In this document: in pieces, positions 28,649-36,709 of the stretch
Position numbering within the stretch: the first letter of the stretch is position 1
Layout of the letters: each line of letters begins with the position of its first letter
Origin: Pseudomonadota bacterium
Lineage (GTDB): Bacteria; Pseudomonadota; Gammaproteobacteria; Steroidobacterales; Steroidobacteraceae
Assembly (NCBI GenBank): GCA_021843755.1
Contig: JAKBWB010000002.1
Location: 1 to 64,000, forward strand
Direction of reading: 5' to 3'
Length of the DNA: 64,000 nt
Program-made: the position numbers and the translations under genes
Notes under the pieces: generated by a model
Told to the model about the DNA's origin: nothing
What the model saw: the letters and a program-made list of their open reading frames with translations, nothing else
Database searches by the model: none

Positions 28649-29563
28649 GTGTGCGGACGGTACATCCTAGCGCAACAGGCCAAGTTCGAACGGGAACTGC
28701 GCCTCGGCCGCATCGACTGGTCGTTCAGTGCGCGCTACAACGTTGCACCCTCACAGTCCGTGCCGGCGGTGCGCGTCATCGAGGGTGTCCACGAGGGCGT
28801 CATGATGCGCTGGGGGCTGATCCCGTTCTTCGCCCACGGCGTGCCGCCCCGGTACTCCACCATCAATGCGTCGATCGAGAGGCTCCAGAGCGCGCCGGCC
28901 TGGCGTGGGCCGTGCAAGCGCGGCCAGCGGTGCATCCAGGTCGCGGCCGGCTTCTACGAGTGGCATCTCGAGGCCAATGGCCGCAAGCAGCCGTACTTCG
29001 TTCATTTGACCGATCATGAAATCTTCGGCTTCCCGGGCCTGTGGGACCGCAGCATCGCCGCCGACGGCACGGTGATCGACAGCTGTGCGCTGGTGACTGT
29101 GCCGGCCAACGAGCTGCTGCGCGACATCCACAACACAGGCGCGCATCCGGGACGGATGCCCGCCATCCTCGCACCGGCGGATTTCGACCTCTGGCTCGAG
29201 GGCAGCGCGCCGCAGGCCCGCGCGGCACTGCGCGCCTATCCGGCGCGGCGGATGGCCGCCTACCGCGTCAGCACCCGGGTGAACAGCCCGAAAACCGAGG
29301 GTGCCGAGCTGATCGAGCCGGCGCGGGGCGACGAGCCGAGCGCGCTGCACCTGCTGCGGCCCGTCACGCTCGGTAGCCCGCCCGCGCGCTGCGGCCGCCG
29401 CGGCGCCCCGTCAACCGAGCCATTGGTCGAACAGCTTGCGCCCCCAGTACATGCCGAAGCCGCTACCGATGGTGCTCAGCACGAACGCGGTGCCGAAACC
29501 CACGTATGCCCCGATCCACCAGCCGACCGAGCCGAGCACTATCGTGCCGATGAAGGAGAATGA
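28649..29563 (+). CDS. SRAP (HMCES/YedK) family abasic-site protein
   Basis: The start is GTG 28649, which gives Met-Cys-Gly-Arg. Cys2 is the residue that forms the thiazolidine crosslink with abasic sites in single-stranded DNA after Met removal. Supporting motifs are ARYNVAPSQSVPAVR, MMRWGLIPFFA, TINASIERLQSAPAW, the Glu in AAGFYEWH and HPGRMPAIL with the catalytic His. The SRAP domain ends near residue 235. The last 60-70 residues are low-complexity and overlap a small gene on the other strand (29411-29572), so this tail may be incidental read-through. Confidence 0.9.
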   Translation: MCGRYILAQQAKFERELRLGRIDWSFSARYNVAPSQSVPAVRVIEGVHEGVMMRWGLIPFFAHGVPPRYSTINASIERLQSAPAWRGPCKRGQRCIQVAAGFYEWHLEANGRKQPYFVHLTDHEIFGFPGLWDRSIAADGTVIDSCALVTVPANELLRDIHNTGAHPGRMPAILAPADFDLWLEGSAPQARAALRAYPARRMAAYRVSTRVNSPKTEGAELIEPARGDEPSALHLLRPVTLGSPPARCGRRGAPSTEPLVEQLAPPVHAEAATDGAQHERGAETHVCPDPPADRAEHYRADEGE

Positions 29564-29572
29564 TGCCCGCAT
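29411..29572 (-). CDS. Small two-helix membrane protein
   Basis: This 53-residue frame runs from ATG 29572 to TGA 29411: MRASFSFIGTIVLGSVGWWI, then GAYVGFGTAFVLSTIGSGFG, then MYWGRKLFDQWLG. It shows two hydrophobic, glycine-patterned segments with a short basic end, similar to conserved small inner-membrane proteins of unknown function. It is antisense to the non-conserved tail of the SRAP gene. There is no strong Shine-Dalgarno. The coherent membrane-protein composition argues that it is real. Confidence 0.6.
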   Translation of the reverse strand: MRASFSFIGTIVLGSVGWWIGAYVGFGTAFVLSTIGSGFGMYWGRKLFDQWLG

Positions 29573-29664
29573 GATCGTGAGCTGATTACCCCGGAGCGAG
29601 GGTTGTCGGCCATGAACTGCGCCACGATTCGCGCATTCGAGGCCGAAGCGGCGCTGGCCCGAGC

Positions 29665-30174
29665 CTATCGGCCCGCATCGTCCGGCTGCGCGGTCCGCAG
29701 GTAGATCTGCGGATCGATACGTTCCATGTGCCGTTCGGGGTGAGCGAGGCTCTGGAACCCGAACTGCCGATACAGGCCGTGCGCATCATGGGTGACCAGC
29801 AGCCAGCGCCTCAGTCCCTGCAATCGCGGATGACTCATCGCCGCGGCCATCAGGGCCTTGGACACGCCACGGCCGCGGTGCGCTTCGAGAACGTAGACGT
29901 CCGAAACATAACAGAAGATCGTGAAATCGGAGACCAGCCGGCACAGGCCGACCTGCGCCCCATCCCTAGCGTAGGCCCCGATGCACAGCGACGCGCGCAG
30001 CGCACGCTCGACGGTCTGCATCGGGATGCCCTGCGACCAATACGCGGTGCGCAGAAAGGCATGCACCGCCCGCACATCGATCCGCTGCGGATCGTCCGTG
30101 ATGACATATTCGCCGAATCGAACGCTCACCTCCCCGCCCATCGCCCCACTCCGCATCATGATTCCAGCCGTCAT
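29665..30174 (-). CDS. GNAT-family N-acetyltransferase
   Basis: This 169-residue protein has the GNAT core: VSDVYVLEAHRGRGVSKALMAAAMSHP, where RGRGVS is the acetyl-CoA pyrophosphate loop, then RRWLLVTHDAHGLYRQFGF. The N-terminal part (FGEYVITDDPQRIDVRAVHAFLRTAYWSQGI) is typical of a group of small proteobacterial GNAT proteins. The acceptor is unknown. The start may be ATG 30174 or one of several internal Met codons before residue 15; none has a strong ribosome site. Confidence 0.88.
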   Translation of the reverse strand: MTAGIMMRSGAMGGEVSVRFGEYVITDDPQRIDVRAVHAFLRTAYWSQGIPMQTVERALRASLCIGAYARDGAQVGLCRLVSDFTIFCYVSDVYVLEAHRGRGVSKALMAAAMSHPRLQGLRRWLLVTHDAHGLYRQFGFQSLAHPERHMERIDPQIYLRTAQPDDAGR

Positions 30175-30209
30175 TCTGCGCCGTGCGCACCCCCGCCGTC
30201 ACCGCACAC

Positions 30210-31688
30210 TCAATGCACGCCGTGCATGAGCTTGCCGACCCGCGGCGCGCCGAGCAGATAGCCCAGACTGACCGCCGTGCCGACCCCGAACATCCACAGG
30301 TAGACGTGCTCGTAATCGGCGATGCCGGCATACGCGCTCGTGCCCGACCCGGTCGTAAGGGTGGCGATCCAGCCCGCCAGCTGATAGGCGAGCGCGCTGC
30401 CGAAGAACCATCCGCCCATTGCGAACGACGTCTCCTCTTTGGCGGCGAGCAATCCCACCAAACCGTAACCGATCGGCGAGAGCGCCAGCTCCCCGATGGT
30501 CTGCAGCAGATAGCACCCCGCCAGCACCCACCAGCCCACCTTGCCGTCGGCGACGGTTGCGAAGTGGATGCCGCCGGCGACCAGACCGTAGCTCAACGCA
30601 ACCAGCAGGATGCCGATACCGAATTTACGCGGCGTCGAGGGATCCCGGCCGCGGCGGCTCAGCCACGGCCACAACAGCGCCATCAGCGGCGCGAACAGCA
30701 GTATGTACAGCGGGTTGGCGGACTGGAACAGCGTATAGTTGAACGGCGCGTTGACATAGTCGCGGGCAAAGAAGTTCAGCGACGTCACGCCCTGGAAACT
30801 GAACGTCCAAAACATCACCAGCGCCCCGAACAGCAGCAGCAGCGCCAGATAGCGCCGGGTCTGCACGCGATCGCGGCGGCGAACGCAGCTGACCACGAAA
30901 TACACCACCAGGGCGGCCATGAACGCATACATCGCCCAGCCGAGGATCCGCGGCCGCGACAGCAGCAGCGCAGTCGGCACCACGAGCACCGCCATTCCCG
31001 CGATCACCCCGAGGGTCGCCCGCATGCCCGCCACGGTCCGGGTGCGCGGCAACAGCGGCGCGAGCTTGTGCTCGCGCAACTGAAAAATGATCGCGGCGAG
31101 CGCCTCGCCCACCGCCGCGGCGATGAACCCCCAGCGGTATCCGTAGCGATGACCGACCAGATCGGCGCAGATAAACGGCGCGATGAACGAGCCGAAATTG
31201 ACCGCCAGATAAAACAGCGTATAGCCGCCCTCGCGGCGCGGATCATCATCGGCATAGTTGCGTCCGATCAGCACCGTCAACGGGATGTTCAGTCCGACGG
31301 TCAGCGCGCACAGCGCCATGCCGATCTCGAAGCCGAACAAGGTCGATTGCGCCATCAGCAGCAGCGCGAGGAGGTTCAGCCACAGCGACAGGCGCACCGC
31401 CCGCGCCTCGCCGAGGATCTTGTCGGCGACATAGCCGCCGGCAATGGGCGTCGTATACAGCAGCGCCAGGAACCCGCTCGCCAGCAGATCGGCATGGCGT
31501 TGCGCCGCCGCGGCCGACAGGCCGCCGTAGAAGTGCTCGGCTATATAGGGGGCGAGGTATGCGCGGTAACCGTAGAAGGAGAAGTTGAAACCCGCGGTCA
31601 CTGCCAACAGCATCCACAGTTGGCGCGGATGGCCCCAAAGCGCCGGGGACGCTTCCTCCGTGCGCACCGGCGCGCGCTCCTCACTCAT
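30210..31688 (-). CDS. POT/PTR-family (peptide) transporter with atypical TM1
   Basis: This 492-residue inner-membrane protein has about 14 hydrophobic segments and the POT fold. Family features are YGYRAYLAPYIAEHF after TM1, GGYVADKILGEARAV in the TM2-3 loop, GEALAAIIFQ and the late GELALSPIGYGLV signature with Glu and Pro. POT proteins import di- and tripeptides with protons. The ExxERF motif of TM1, which is needed for proton coupling, is absent: the site reads TAGFNFSFYGYRAY. The substrate or coupling mode may differ. I chose ATG 31688 (MSEERAPVRTEE), preceded by a G-rich ribosome site. Confidence 0.88.
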   Translation of the reverse strand: MSEERAPVRTEEASPALWGHPRQLWMLLAVTAGFNFSFYGYRAYLAPYIAEHFYGGLSAAAAQRHADLLASGFLALLYTTPIAGGYVADKILGEARAVRLSLWLNLLALLLMAQSTLFGFEIGMALCALTVGLNIPLTVLIGRNYADDDPRREGGYTLFYLAVNFGSFIAPFICADLVGHRYGYRWGFIAAAVGEALAAIIFQLREHKLAPLLPRTRTVAGMRATLGVIAGMAVLVVPTALLLSRPRILGWAMYAFMAALVVYFVVSCVRRRDRVQTRRYLALLLLFGALVMFWTFSFQGVTSLNFFARDYVNAPFNYTLFQSANPLYILLFAPLMALLWPWLSRRGRDPSTPRKFGIGILLVALSYGLVAGGIHFATVADGKVGWWVLAGCYLLQTIGELALSPIGYGLVGLLAAKEETSFAMGGWFFGSALAYQLAGWIATLTTGSGTSAYAGIADYEHVYLWMFGVGTAVSLGYLLGAPRVGKLMHGVH

Positions 31689-31837
31689 GCCTCGCCCCCC
31701 CTCATGCACGATGTTATCGCTGGCCCGCACCCCGCCGCACTCGCGCTCGCGGGGGTGCGAATCCTACCAATGCGGCGCGCTCGCGCACAGGCCGCCGCGC
31801 CGGGCCCGCCGGCCGGGCGGCCCGCTATACTGCGCAC

Positions 31838-33625
31838 GTGACGCCGCACGAACAGTACGCCGCAAGACAGGCCGCCCGCGAGGCGCGCGTCGCCGCCCTG
31901 CAGCGCCAGAGCAATCAGCTGAGCTCCGCGCGGCTCTCGCTTGCCGCGCTCGCTCTGGCCATGGCCTGGACGGCCTGGTACGCTCATTGGTTCGCGCCAG
32001 CGTGGATCGCGCTGCCGGCCCTCGCCTTCGCCGCGGCCGTCGCGGCGCACAGGCTGGCCGGCGCGCGCCTCGCCCACGCATCGCGCCAGGTGGAATTCTA
32101 TCGCCGCGCTCTGGCGCGCCTGGAGGAACGCTGGGCGGGCACCGGCAACCGCGGCACGCTGTTCGAAAACGACCAACACCTCTATGCGTCCGATCTCGAT
32201 GTATTCGGTGAAGGCGGCCTGTTCGAGCTGTTGTGCGCGGCGCGCACGCCGATGGGCGCACGCAAGCTCGCCGACTGGCTGCTCGCGCCGGCCGATCGGG
32301 CCGAGATCGAGCGCCGTCACCAGGAAATCGCGGACCTGGCGCCACGGCTGGATCAGCGTGAACGCATCGCCTCATTCACCGCGGACACCACGGCGGCCAC
32401 CAATCCCCGGGCGCTTTTGGAATGGACTCGAGAGCGCAACGGTCTCGAGGGCTCGGCGGCGCGCTGGTTCGCTGTCGGGCTGCCCGCTGCGCTGCTCGCC
32501 GCGCTGAGCTGCGGCTTGTTGCTCGGCCTGTGGACGCCGGCCATCGCGCTGCTGCTGCTCGAATGGGGCGCGCTCTATCGGTTCCGTGCCGCAATCAGCC
32601 GGGTCAACACCGCCGTCACCGGCGCCTACGATGCCGGCGGACTTAGAACGCTCGTCGCACTGCTGCGGCTCATCGAGCGCGAGGCGTTCGAATTGCCTTC
32701 CCTGCGCGCCCTGCAGGCGGCCCTGAGCGCGCACGGCCGGCCCGCATCGGCGGCCCTGGATCGACTGGCATCGATTGCGTCCCTGGCCGAGGCAAGCCTC
32801 GGCTCGACGTTCGTGCGCTGGTTCCTCAACGTGCCGCTGCTGCTGCCGCTGCAGATCGCCCGGAGCGCCGAGCGTTGGCGCCGCGATCATGCAGCGCACG
32901 TCGAAGGCTGGCTCGAGGCGACGGCACGCTTCGAGGCGCTCTCCTCGCTCGCGCAATACCGCCATGAGCACCCCGATGACCCGTTCCCCGAAATCCTCCC
33001 GGAACCGGCAACCTTCGAGGCGCACGGGCTCGGCCACCCGCTCCTGCCGGCAAACCGCTGCGTGCGCAACGACCTCGCCCTCTCGAGCGCGACACCTGTC
33101 GTGCTGGTGAGCGGCTCGAACATGTCGGGCAAGAGCACGCTGTTGCGCGCTGTCGGTCTGAATGTCGTGCTGGCCATGGCCGGCGCTCCGGTACGGGCGC
33201 GGACGCTGCGTCTATCGGTCATGACGGTCGGCGCGAGCATCCACGTCAGGGATTCGCTGCGCGAGGGACAGTCGCGCTTCTACGCCGAGATCCTCCGACT
33301 GCGGCGCATCCTGTCGATTCCCGAGGCCGGCTCACCGCTGCTGTTTCTGCTCGACGAGATCCTGCAGGGCACCAACTCCAAGGACCGGCGCATCGGCGCC
33401 GAAGGCCTGCTGCGCAGGCTGATCGACCTCGGCTCCGTCGGCCTTGCGACCACGCATGATCTCGCTCTGACGCAGATGCCGAGCCTCGCCGGCCGCGTGC
33501 GCCACGTTCACTTCGGTGAGACGCTCGATGCGGGCCAGATGCACTTTGACTTCACGCTGCGCGAAGGAGTCGCGACACGCAGCAACGGCCTGGAGCTGAT
33601 GCGCGCGATGGGCCTGCGCGTGTGA
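31838..33625 (+). CDS. Membrane-anchored MutS-like ATPase
   Basis: This 595-residue protein starts at a GTG. It has hydrophobic segments near residues 36-70 and 205-240, a helical lever-like middle, and a C-terminal MutS ATPase domain. Motifs are Walker A SGSNMSGKSTLL, the Q-loop region VGASIHVRDSLREGQSRFYAE, Walker B LLFLLDEILQGTNSKDR and the HTHD-like TTHDLAL switch. Domains I-III for mismatch recognition are lacking, so it is not a housekeeping MutS. Related membrane MutS-like proteins have no settled function. It is divergent from the transporter gene across 149 bases. Confidence 0.88.
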   Translation: MTPHEQYAARQAAREARVAALQRQSNQLSSARLSLAALALAMAWTAWYAHWFAPAWIALPALAFAAAVAAHRLAGARLAHASRQVEFYRRALARLEERWAGTGNRGTLFENDQHLYASDLDVFGEGGLFELLCAARTPMGARKLADWLLAPADRAEIERRHQEIADLAPRLDQRERIASFTADTTAATNPRALLEWTRERNGLEGSAARWFAVGLPAALLAALSCGLLLGLWTPAIALLLLEWGALYRFRAAISRVNTAVTGAYDAGGLRTLVALLRLIEREAFELPSLRALQAALSAHGRPASAALDRLASIASLAEASLGSTFVRWFLNVPLLLPLQIARSAERWRRDHAAHVEGWLEATARFEALSSLAQYRHEHPDDPFPEILPEPATFEAHGLGHPLLPANRCVRNDLALSSATPVVLVSGSNMSGKSTLLRAVGLNVVLAMAGAPVRARTLRLSVMTVGASIHVRDSLREGQSRFYAEILRLRRILSIPEAGSPLLFLLDEILQGTNSKDRRIGAEGLLRRLIDLGSVGLATTHDLALTQMPSLAGRVRHVHFGETLDAGQMHFDFTLREGVATRSNGLELMRAMGLRV

Positions 33626-33812
33626 GACTCCCAGTCCCCGACCTGCACCCGCACGCTGCGCAGTCGGCCCCGCGCGCCCACTCCCGTCACTCCGTGCACG
33701 GGCGGGGGCGAGCGGCCGCTTGCCGAGAACGATGCCCCGCCGCCGCTCGAGCGCATGCTCGGCAAGCCGCAGCGACTGCCCGAGCGGCGCGCGCACCGCG
33801 GTGACTCTGGCC

Positions 33813-34154
33813 CTACTTGATGAACTCGGGCTTCGGTCCGGCGAGCTGTCGGACCAATTCGCTCTTGAGCCGGCCGGATTCGAACCACGCGATCGCCTCC
33901 TCCAGGGTCACGAACACCGCGGCGAGGCACTTCTCGGCGAATTGGTTGCCGTAGTCCTGGGTCAAGCACAGCTCGCTCACGAGATTCCCCCCCTGCGTCT
34001 CATAGATGATCGCGCGGCGCACGGTGACGCTGTCGAGTTTGTCTTTCGCTTTGGCGAGGATATGACCGTAGAACCGCAGCGCGCTCTCGCCCCCGCTGCG
34101 GCGGATGACGTACTCGACGAATCCCGGCAGGCATTCTTCGGTGATATCCGCCAT
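33813..34154 (-). CDS. Hypothetical protein
   Basis: I do not recognise this 113-residue protein (MADITEECLPGFVEYVIRRS). It is soluble and mixed alpha/beta. It includes ESALRFYGHILAKAKDKLDS and a repeated short pattern with EEAIAWFESGRLKSELVRQL near the C-terminus. Amino-acid composition and codon use look like real coding sequence. No Cys pair, signal peptide or catalytic signature is seen. The downstream 265 bases (34155-34419) hold no clear feature. Confidence 0.6.
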   Translation of the reverse strand: MADITEECLPGFVEYVIRRSGGESALRFYGHILAKAKDKLDSVTVRRAIIYETQGGNLVSELCLTQDYGNQFAEKCLAAVFVTLEEAIAWFESGRLKSELVRQLAGPKPEFIK

Positions 34155-34419
34155 GACGCAGGCCCCTCTCTGCGGTGAACGCCGCGGCTACCCCAGCTCA
34201 AGCGCAGGCGAGTTGCGTCCCGCCTCGCTCTGAACTGCCCAATCGACTTTCCCACCCCGCCCGATGCTCCAATGCGGGCGTTGCCTCGTGCTCATGCCCC
34301 TGCGGCACCGCTCGAGGATGCGGGAGGGCGGATCACCCGGCACTTCATCGTAGCGCAGGTGCGCGCCAGCGGCACCGGATGCAGCGCAGGGCGCGGGCGC
34401 CGGCATGCGCCATCACCCC

Positions 34420-34860
34420 CTATTCGTCGTAGCAGCGGCGCAATTCCTTGGTCATGCCACGCCTGCTCTTGGCGTCGAGGCGTCGTTGCCGCGAGCCGGC
34501 GCTCGGCTGGGTGGCGATGCGCTTTGCGGGCACCACGGCGACGCTGCGAATGAGTTCCCGCAGCCGCGCGAGCGCGCTGGCCCGATTGCGCTCCTGAGTG
34601 CGATGCTGCTGCGCCTTGATGATCAGGACGCCTTGCCTGGTGATACGTCGATCGGACAGATGCAATAGCCGTTCCTTGTAGACGGGGGGCAGCGAAGAGG
34701 CGGGGATATCGAACCGCAAGTGGATTGCGCTGGAGACCTTGTTGACGGCCTGGCCTCCGGCGCTTTGGGCGCGCACGCCCATCAGCTCGATCTCATCCAA
34801 CGGAATGCTGACGCGGGCCGAGATCTGCAGAACGTTGCTGTTGCGGCGCATGCGTGCCAT
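34420..34860 (-). CDS. arfB: Peptidyl-tRNA hydrolase ArfB (stalled-ribosome rescue)
   Basis: This 146-residue protein carries the release-factor GGQ motif in RAQSAGGQAVNKVSSAIHLRFDI, followed by LSDRRITRQGVLIIKAQQHRTQERN. Its basic C-terminal tail (KRIATQPSAGSRQRRLDAKSRRG) enters the empty mRNA channel of stalled ribosomes. The length and layout match ArfB/YaeJ. It would hydrolyse peptidyl-tRNA on non-stop complexes when trans-translation fails. The ATG at 34860 is followed by MARMRRNSNVLQIS. Confidence 0.94.
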   Translation of the reverse strand: MARMRRNSNVLQISARVSIPLDEIELMGVRAQSAGGQAVNKVSSAIHLRFDIPASSLPPVYKERLLHLSDRRITRQGVLIIKAQQHRTQERNRASALARLRELIRSVAVVPAKRIATQPSAGSRQRRLDAKSRRGMTKELRRCYDE

Positions 34861-35052
34861 TGTGTGCCGCGGGGGCGATCACGGCACACTTTTGCGACCG
34901 CGGCATCCTGTGCACGACACGGCAGCGGCACGCCCCCGCGCATCAGGAGTTCAGGAACGCCAGACAAATCAGAGACTTGAGATGTTTTCCTCGCGCGGCG
35001 ACCCTGACGACCTACCTCAGAGGTTCCGCCCTCATGGCGCAAGCTGCAGCCA

Positions 35053-35448
35053 TCACCTGCTCAGTGTCATCCCGGCGTGCTTCGCCGCGCCCGTCTCGAA
35101 GGTCATCGTCTTTTCGCAGCCTGCGGCGGCCGCCGTACGTTCGATCAGGCAGTCGGCAAAATCCGCCGTGCCCGCGTGAAAAGTACGCCATGCCTGCGCG
35201 ACTTGCTCAGCACGGTCGAGCACGATCTCCTTCGTGCGCAGAAGCGCATCGAGTGCCTGCGCGATCTGCTCACGCGTCAGGTCGTAGCAGGAGCTGAGCA
35301 CCCAGACCAACTCGACGAGCGCGACCACGGGCACAAAACCGGAACTCTCCGGTGTTAATGACTCGATGAGTCTCGATGCCTTCTCGGCCTGTTTGGGATC
35401 ATCCTGCATGACGTACCGGACGAGGACATTAGTGTCGAGGCCGATCAT
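35053..35448 (-). CDS. vapC: VapC-type PIN-domain toxin (second locus)
   Basis: This 131-residue PIN domain reads MIGLDTNVLVRYVMQDDPKQ at the start. Acidic residues are in LDTN (Asp5), VALVELVWVL (Glu) and GTADFADCLIERTA (Asp), followed by TMTFETGAAK. It is intact and differs from the VapC at 16.8 kb in its N-terminal class (RYVMQDDP type). It lies 21 bases after its AbrB-type antitoxin gene. Confidence 0.92.
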   Translation of the reverse strand: MIGLDTNVLVRYVMQDDPKQAEKASRLIESLTPESSGFVPVVALVELVWVLSSCYDLTREQIAQALDALLRTKEIVLDRAEQVAQAWRTFHAGTADFADCLIERTAAAAGCEKTMTFETGAAKHAGMTLSR

Positions 35449-35469
35449 CAGATCGCTTCCAGGAAGGCG

Positions 35470-35712
35470 CTATCGCGCCGAGGCAGCCCGCTTGGCGATC
35501 GCGGCGTTCATCTCCTCGATCGATACCGTCCGCCGCGGCTTGCCGAACATTCCCTTGAGCGCCGTCACCGAGCGCGTCGCCGGCACGATCTCAAAGCGCC
35601 CAGGCTCGACTTCGACGAATTCGACCCGATCGCCGGAATCGAGTCGCAGCGCCTGGCGCACTTCGACCGGAATCGTTATCTGACCCTTGCCAGTGAGCGT
35701 GGCCGTAGCCAT
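35470..35712 (-). CDS. vapB: AbrB/SpoVT-type antitoxin (VapB-like)
   Basis: This 80-residue protein has an N-terminal swapped-hairpin fold MATATLTGKGQITIPVEVRQ, continuing ALRLDSGDRVEFVEVEPG, and a C-terminal helical tail (VSIEEMNAAIAKRAASAR) that should cap the toxin. The ATG at 35712 has GGAG 8 bases upstream; the frame opens to 35727. A 7-bp inverted repeat lies 16 bases upstream of the start and is the probable operator. Confidence 0.92.
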   Translation of the reverse strand: MATATLTGKGQITIPVEVRQALRLDSGDRVEFVEVEPGRFEIVPATRSVTALKGMFGKPRRTVSIEEMNAAIAKRAASAR

Positions 35713-35727
35713 TACATTCTCCATCAT

Positions 35728-35747
35728 TCCTTACGTTACGGTAAGGA
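35728..35747 (-). promoter_or_regulatory. Inverted repeat upstream of second vapBC (candidate operator)
   Basis: TCCTTAC (35728-35734) and GTAAGGA (35741-35747) form perfect 7-bp arms around GTTACG. The position just before the antitoxin ATG is where AbrB-type antitoxins autoregulate. I could not fix -35 and -10 boxes. Confidence 0.55.
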
Positions 35748-36331
35748 TCCCACAGACAACCACTCCGGGGGTCGCTACGGTCTTGAGGCGCAGGTGCTCC
35801 CTGCCCGGGCTGCATCATCGGCAGCTCTCTCAGCTGTTTGGACCGACAGTCCATGTTGAACGCGGGGATCCTGCTCAATCCCACAGCCCGATCAACCCCC
35901 GCGCCCCTCCCGCGCTTCCCGCACGAGCTTCTGCCCGGCCGGGGGCCGGGCGGACTGCGCTGCTGCTTGGCAGTGACTCCCGAGACACGCAAGAGATGGC
36001 AGCGGAAAGGATCCGCGCCGTGGTCACGGTCCGTGATGAACCTCGGGCTCTGTCCCGCACCGAACCTGACCACGACGCGATTCAGGCCCGTCAGATACCA
36101 TGGCCGGGTTCACCGGATCGAGCAACGCATGAGTCACGCCAGCGAATGGCCTCCATCCACGGAACACGGCTCGAGTCCTCGACCTTCACATGCGACCAAC
36201 AGTCACAGCTCGCATTACTCCACCGGCTGTGATACGCCGAAGAGTCGATGTTCGAACCGACTGCCCGCGCACTTGTGGATTTCTCGCGGGAAGATAAAGA
36301 CTCAATGAGAGCGCGCTCTGGTTCTACGTGC
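35748..36331. other. Gene-free accessory stretch
   Basis: No frame in these 584 bases resembles a known protein on either strand. A GC hairpin (GCCCGGCC...GGCCGGGC, near 35933-35950) is the only visible structure. The base composition is mixed, and flanking mobile-element debris suggests that this is decayed accessory DNA. Confidence 0.4.
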
Positions 36332-36622
36332 TCATGAAAACTGCGCGCGGCTGGAAGATCGCAGCGGACACCTGGGCGACCAACAATCGCACAGGGAAAT
36401 AGGGTATCGAGCCTCGTCCCGACGCTCCCGGGCGAGCCTCAAAGGGGACGTCAGGATACGCCCCCAGGACAGGAGCTTCTCAACGCCGCCGTGTACGAAC
36501 TTGAAGCGCCAAAGTCGCCCTCCGCCGGGCTTCACCCCCAGGTAGAGACGCCTCTCGTCGTACACCTCGTATGGCCGGTCTCGCGGCTTGGCGGCACGGA
36601 TCGCGACTTCACTGAGGCTCAT
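36332..36622 (-). pseudogene. Integrase N-terminal remnant (DUF4102 arm-binding domain)
   Basis: From ATG 36622 the frame reads MSLSEVAIRAAKPRDRPYEV, then YDERRLYLGVKPGGGRLWRF and KFVHGGVEKLLSW, the P4-type integrase N-terminal domain. It then shifts: the expected LGAYPDVPL appears one frame over near 36450. RLARERRDEAR follows in the original frame, so two compensating indels are present before similarity ends at about 36410. The catalytic domain is missing. The upstream end touches the IS607-type element, and tRNA-Ala, a common target of such integrases, lies 2.6 kb away. Confidence 0.72.
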
Positions 36623-36709
36623 CACTGGGGTACCGGTATGGCCTATTTCGATCGCACCGTTCCTAAAACCATAGACAAACATTCCACCGAGGTGGGATGG
36701 CCTACGACG

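Noticed and set aside
30183-31841. 552-codon plus-strand frame rich in Arg, Gln and His
   Set aside because: It is antisense to the POT-like transporter and has low-complexity composition only.
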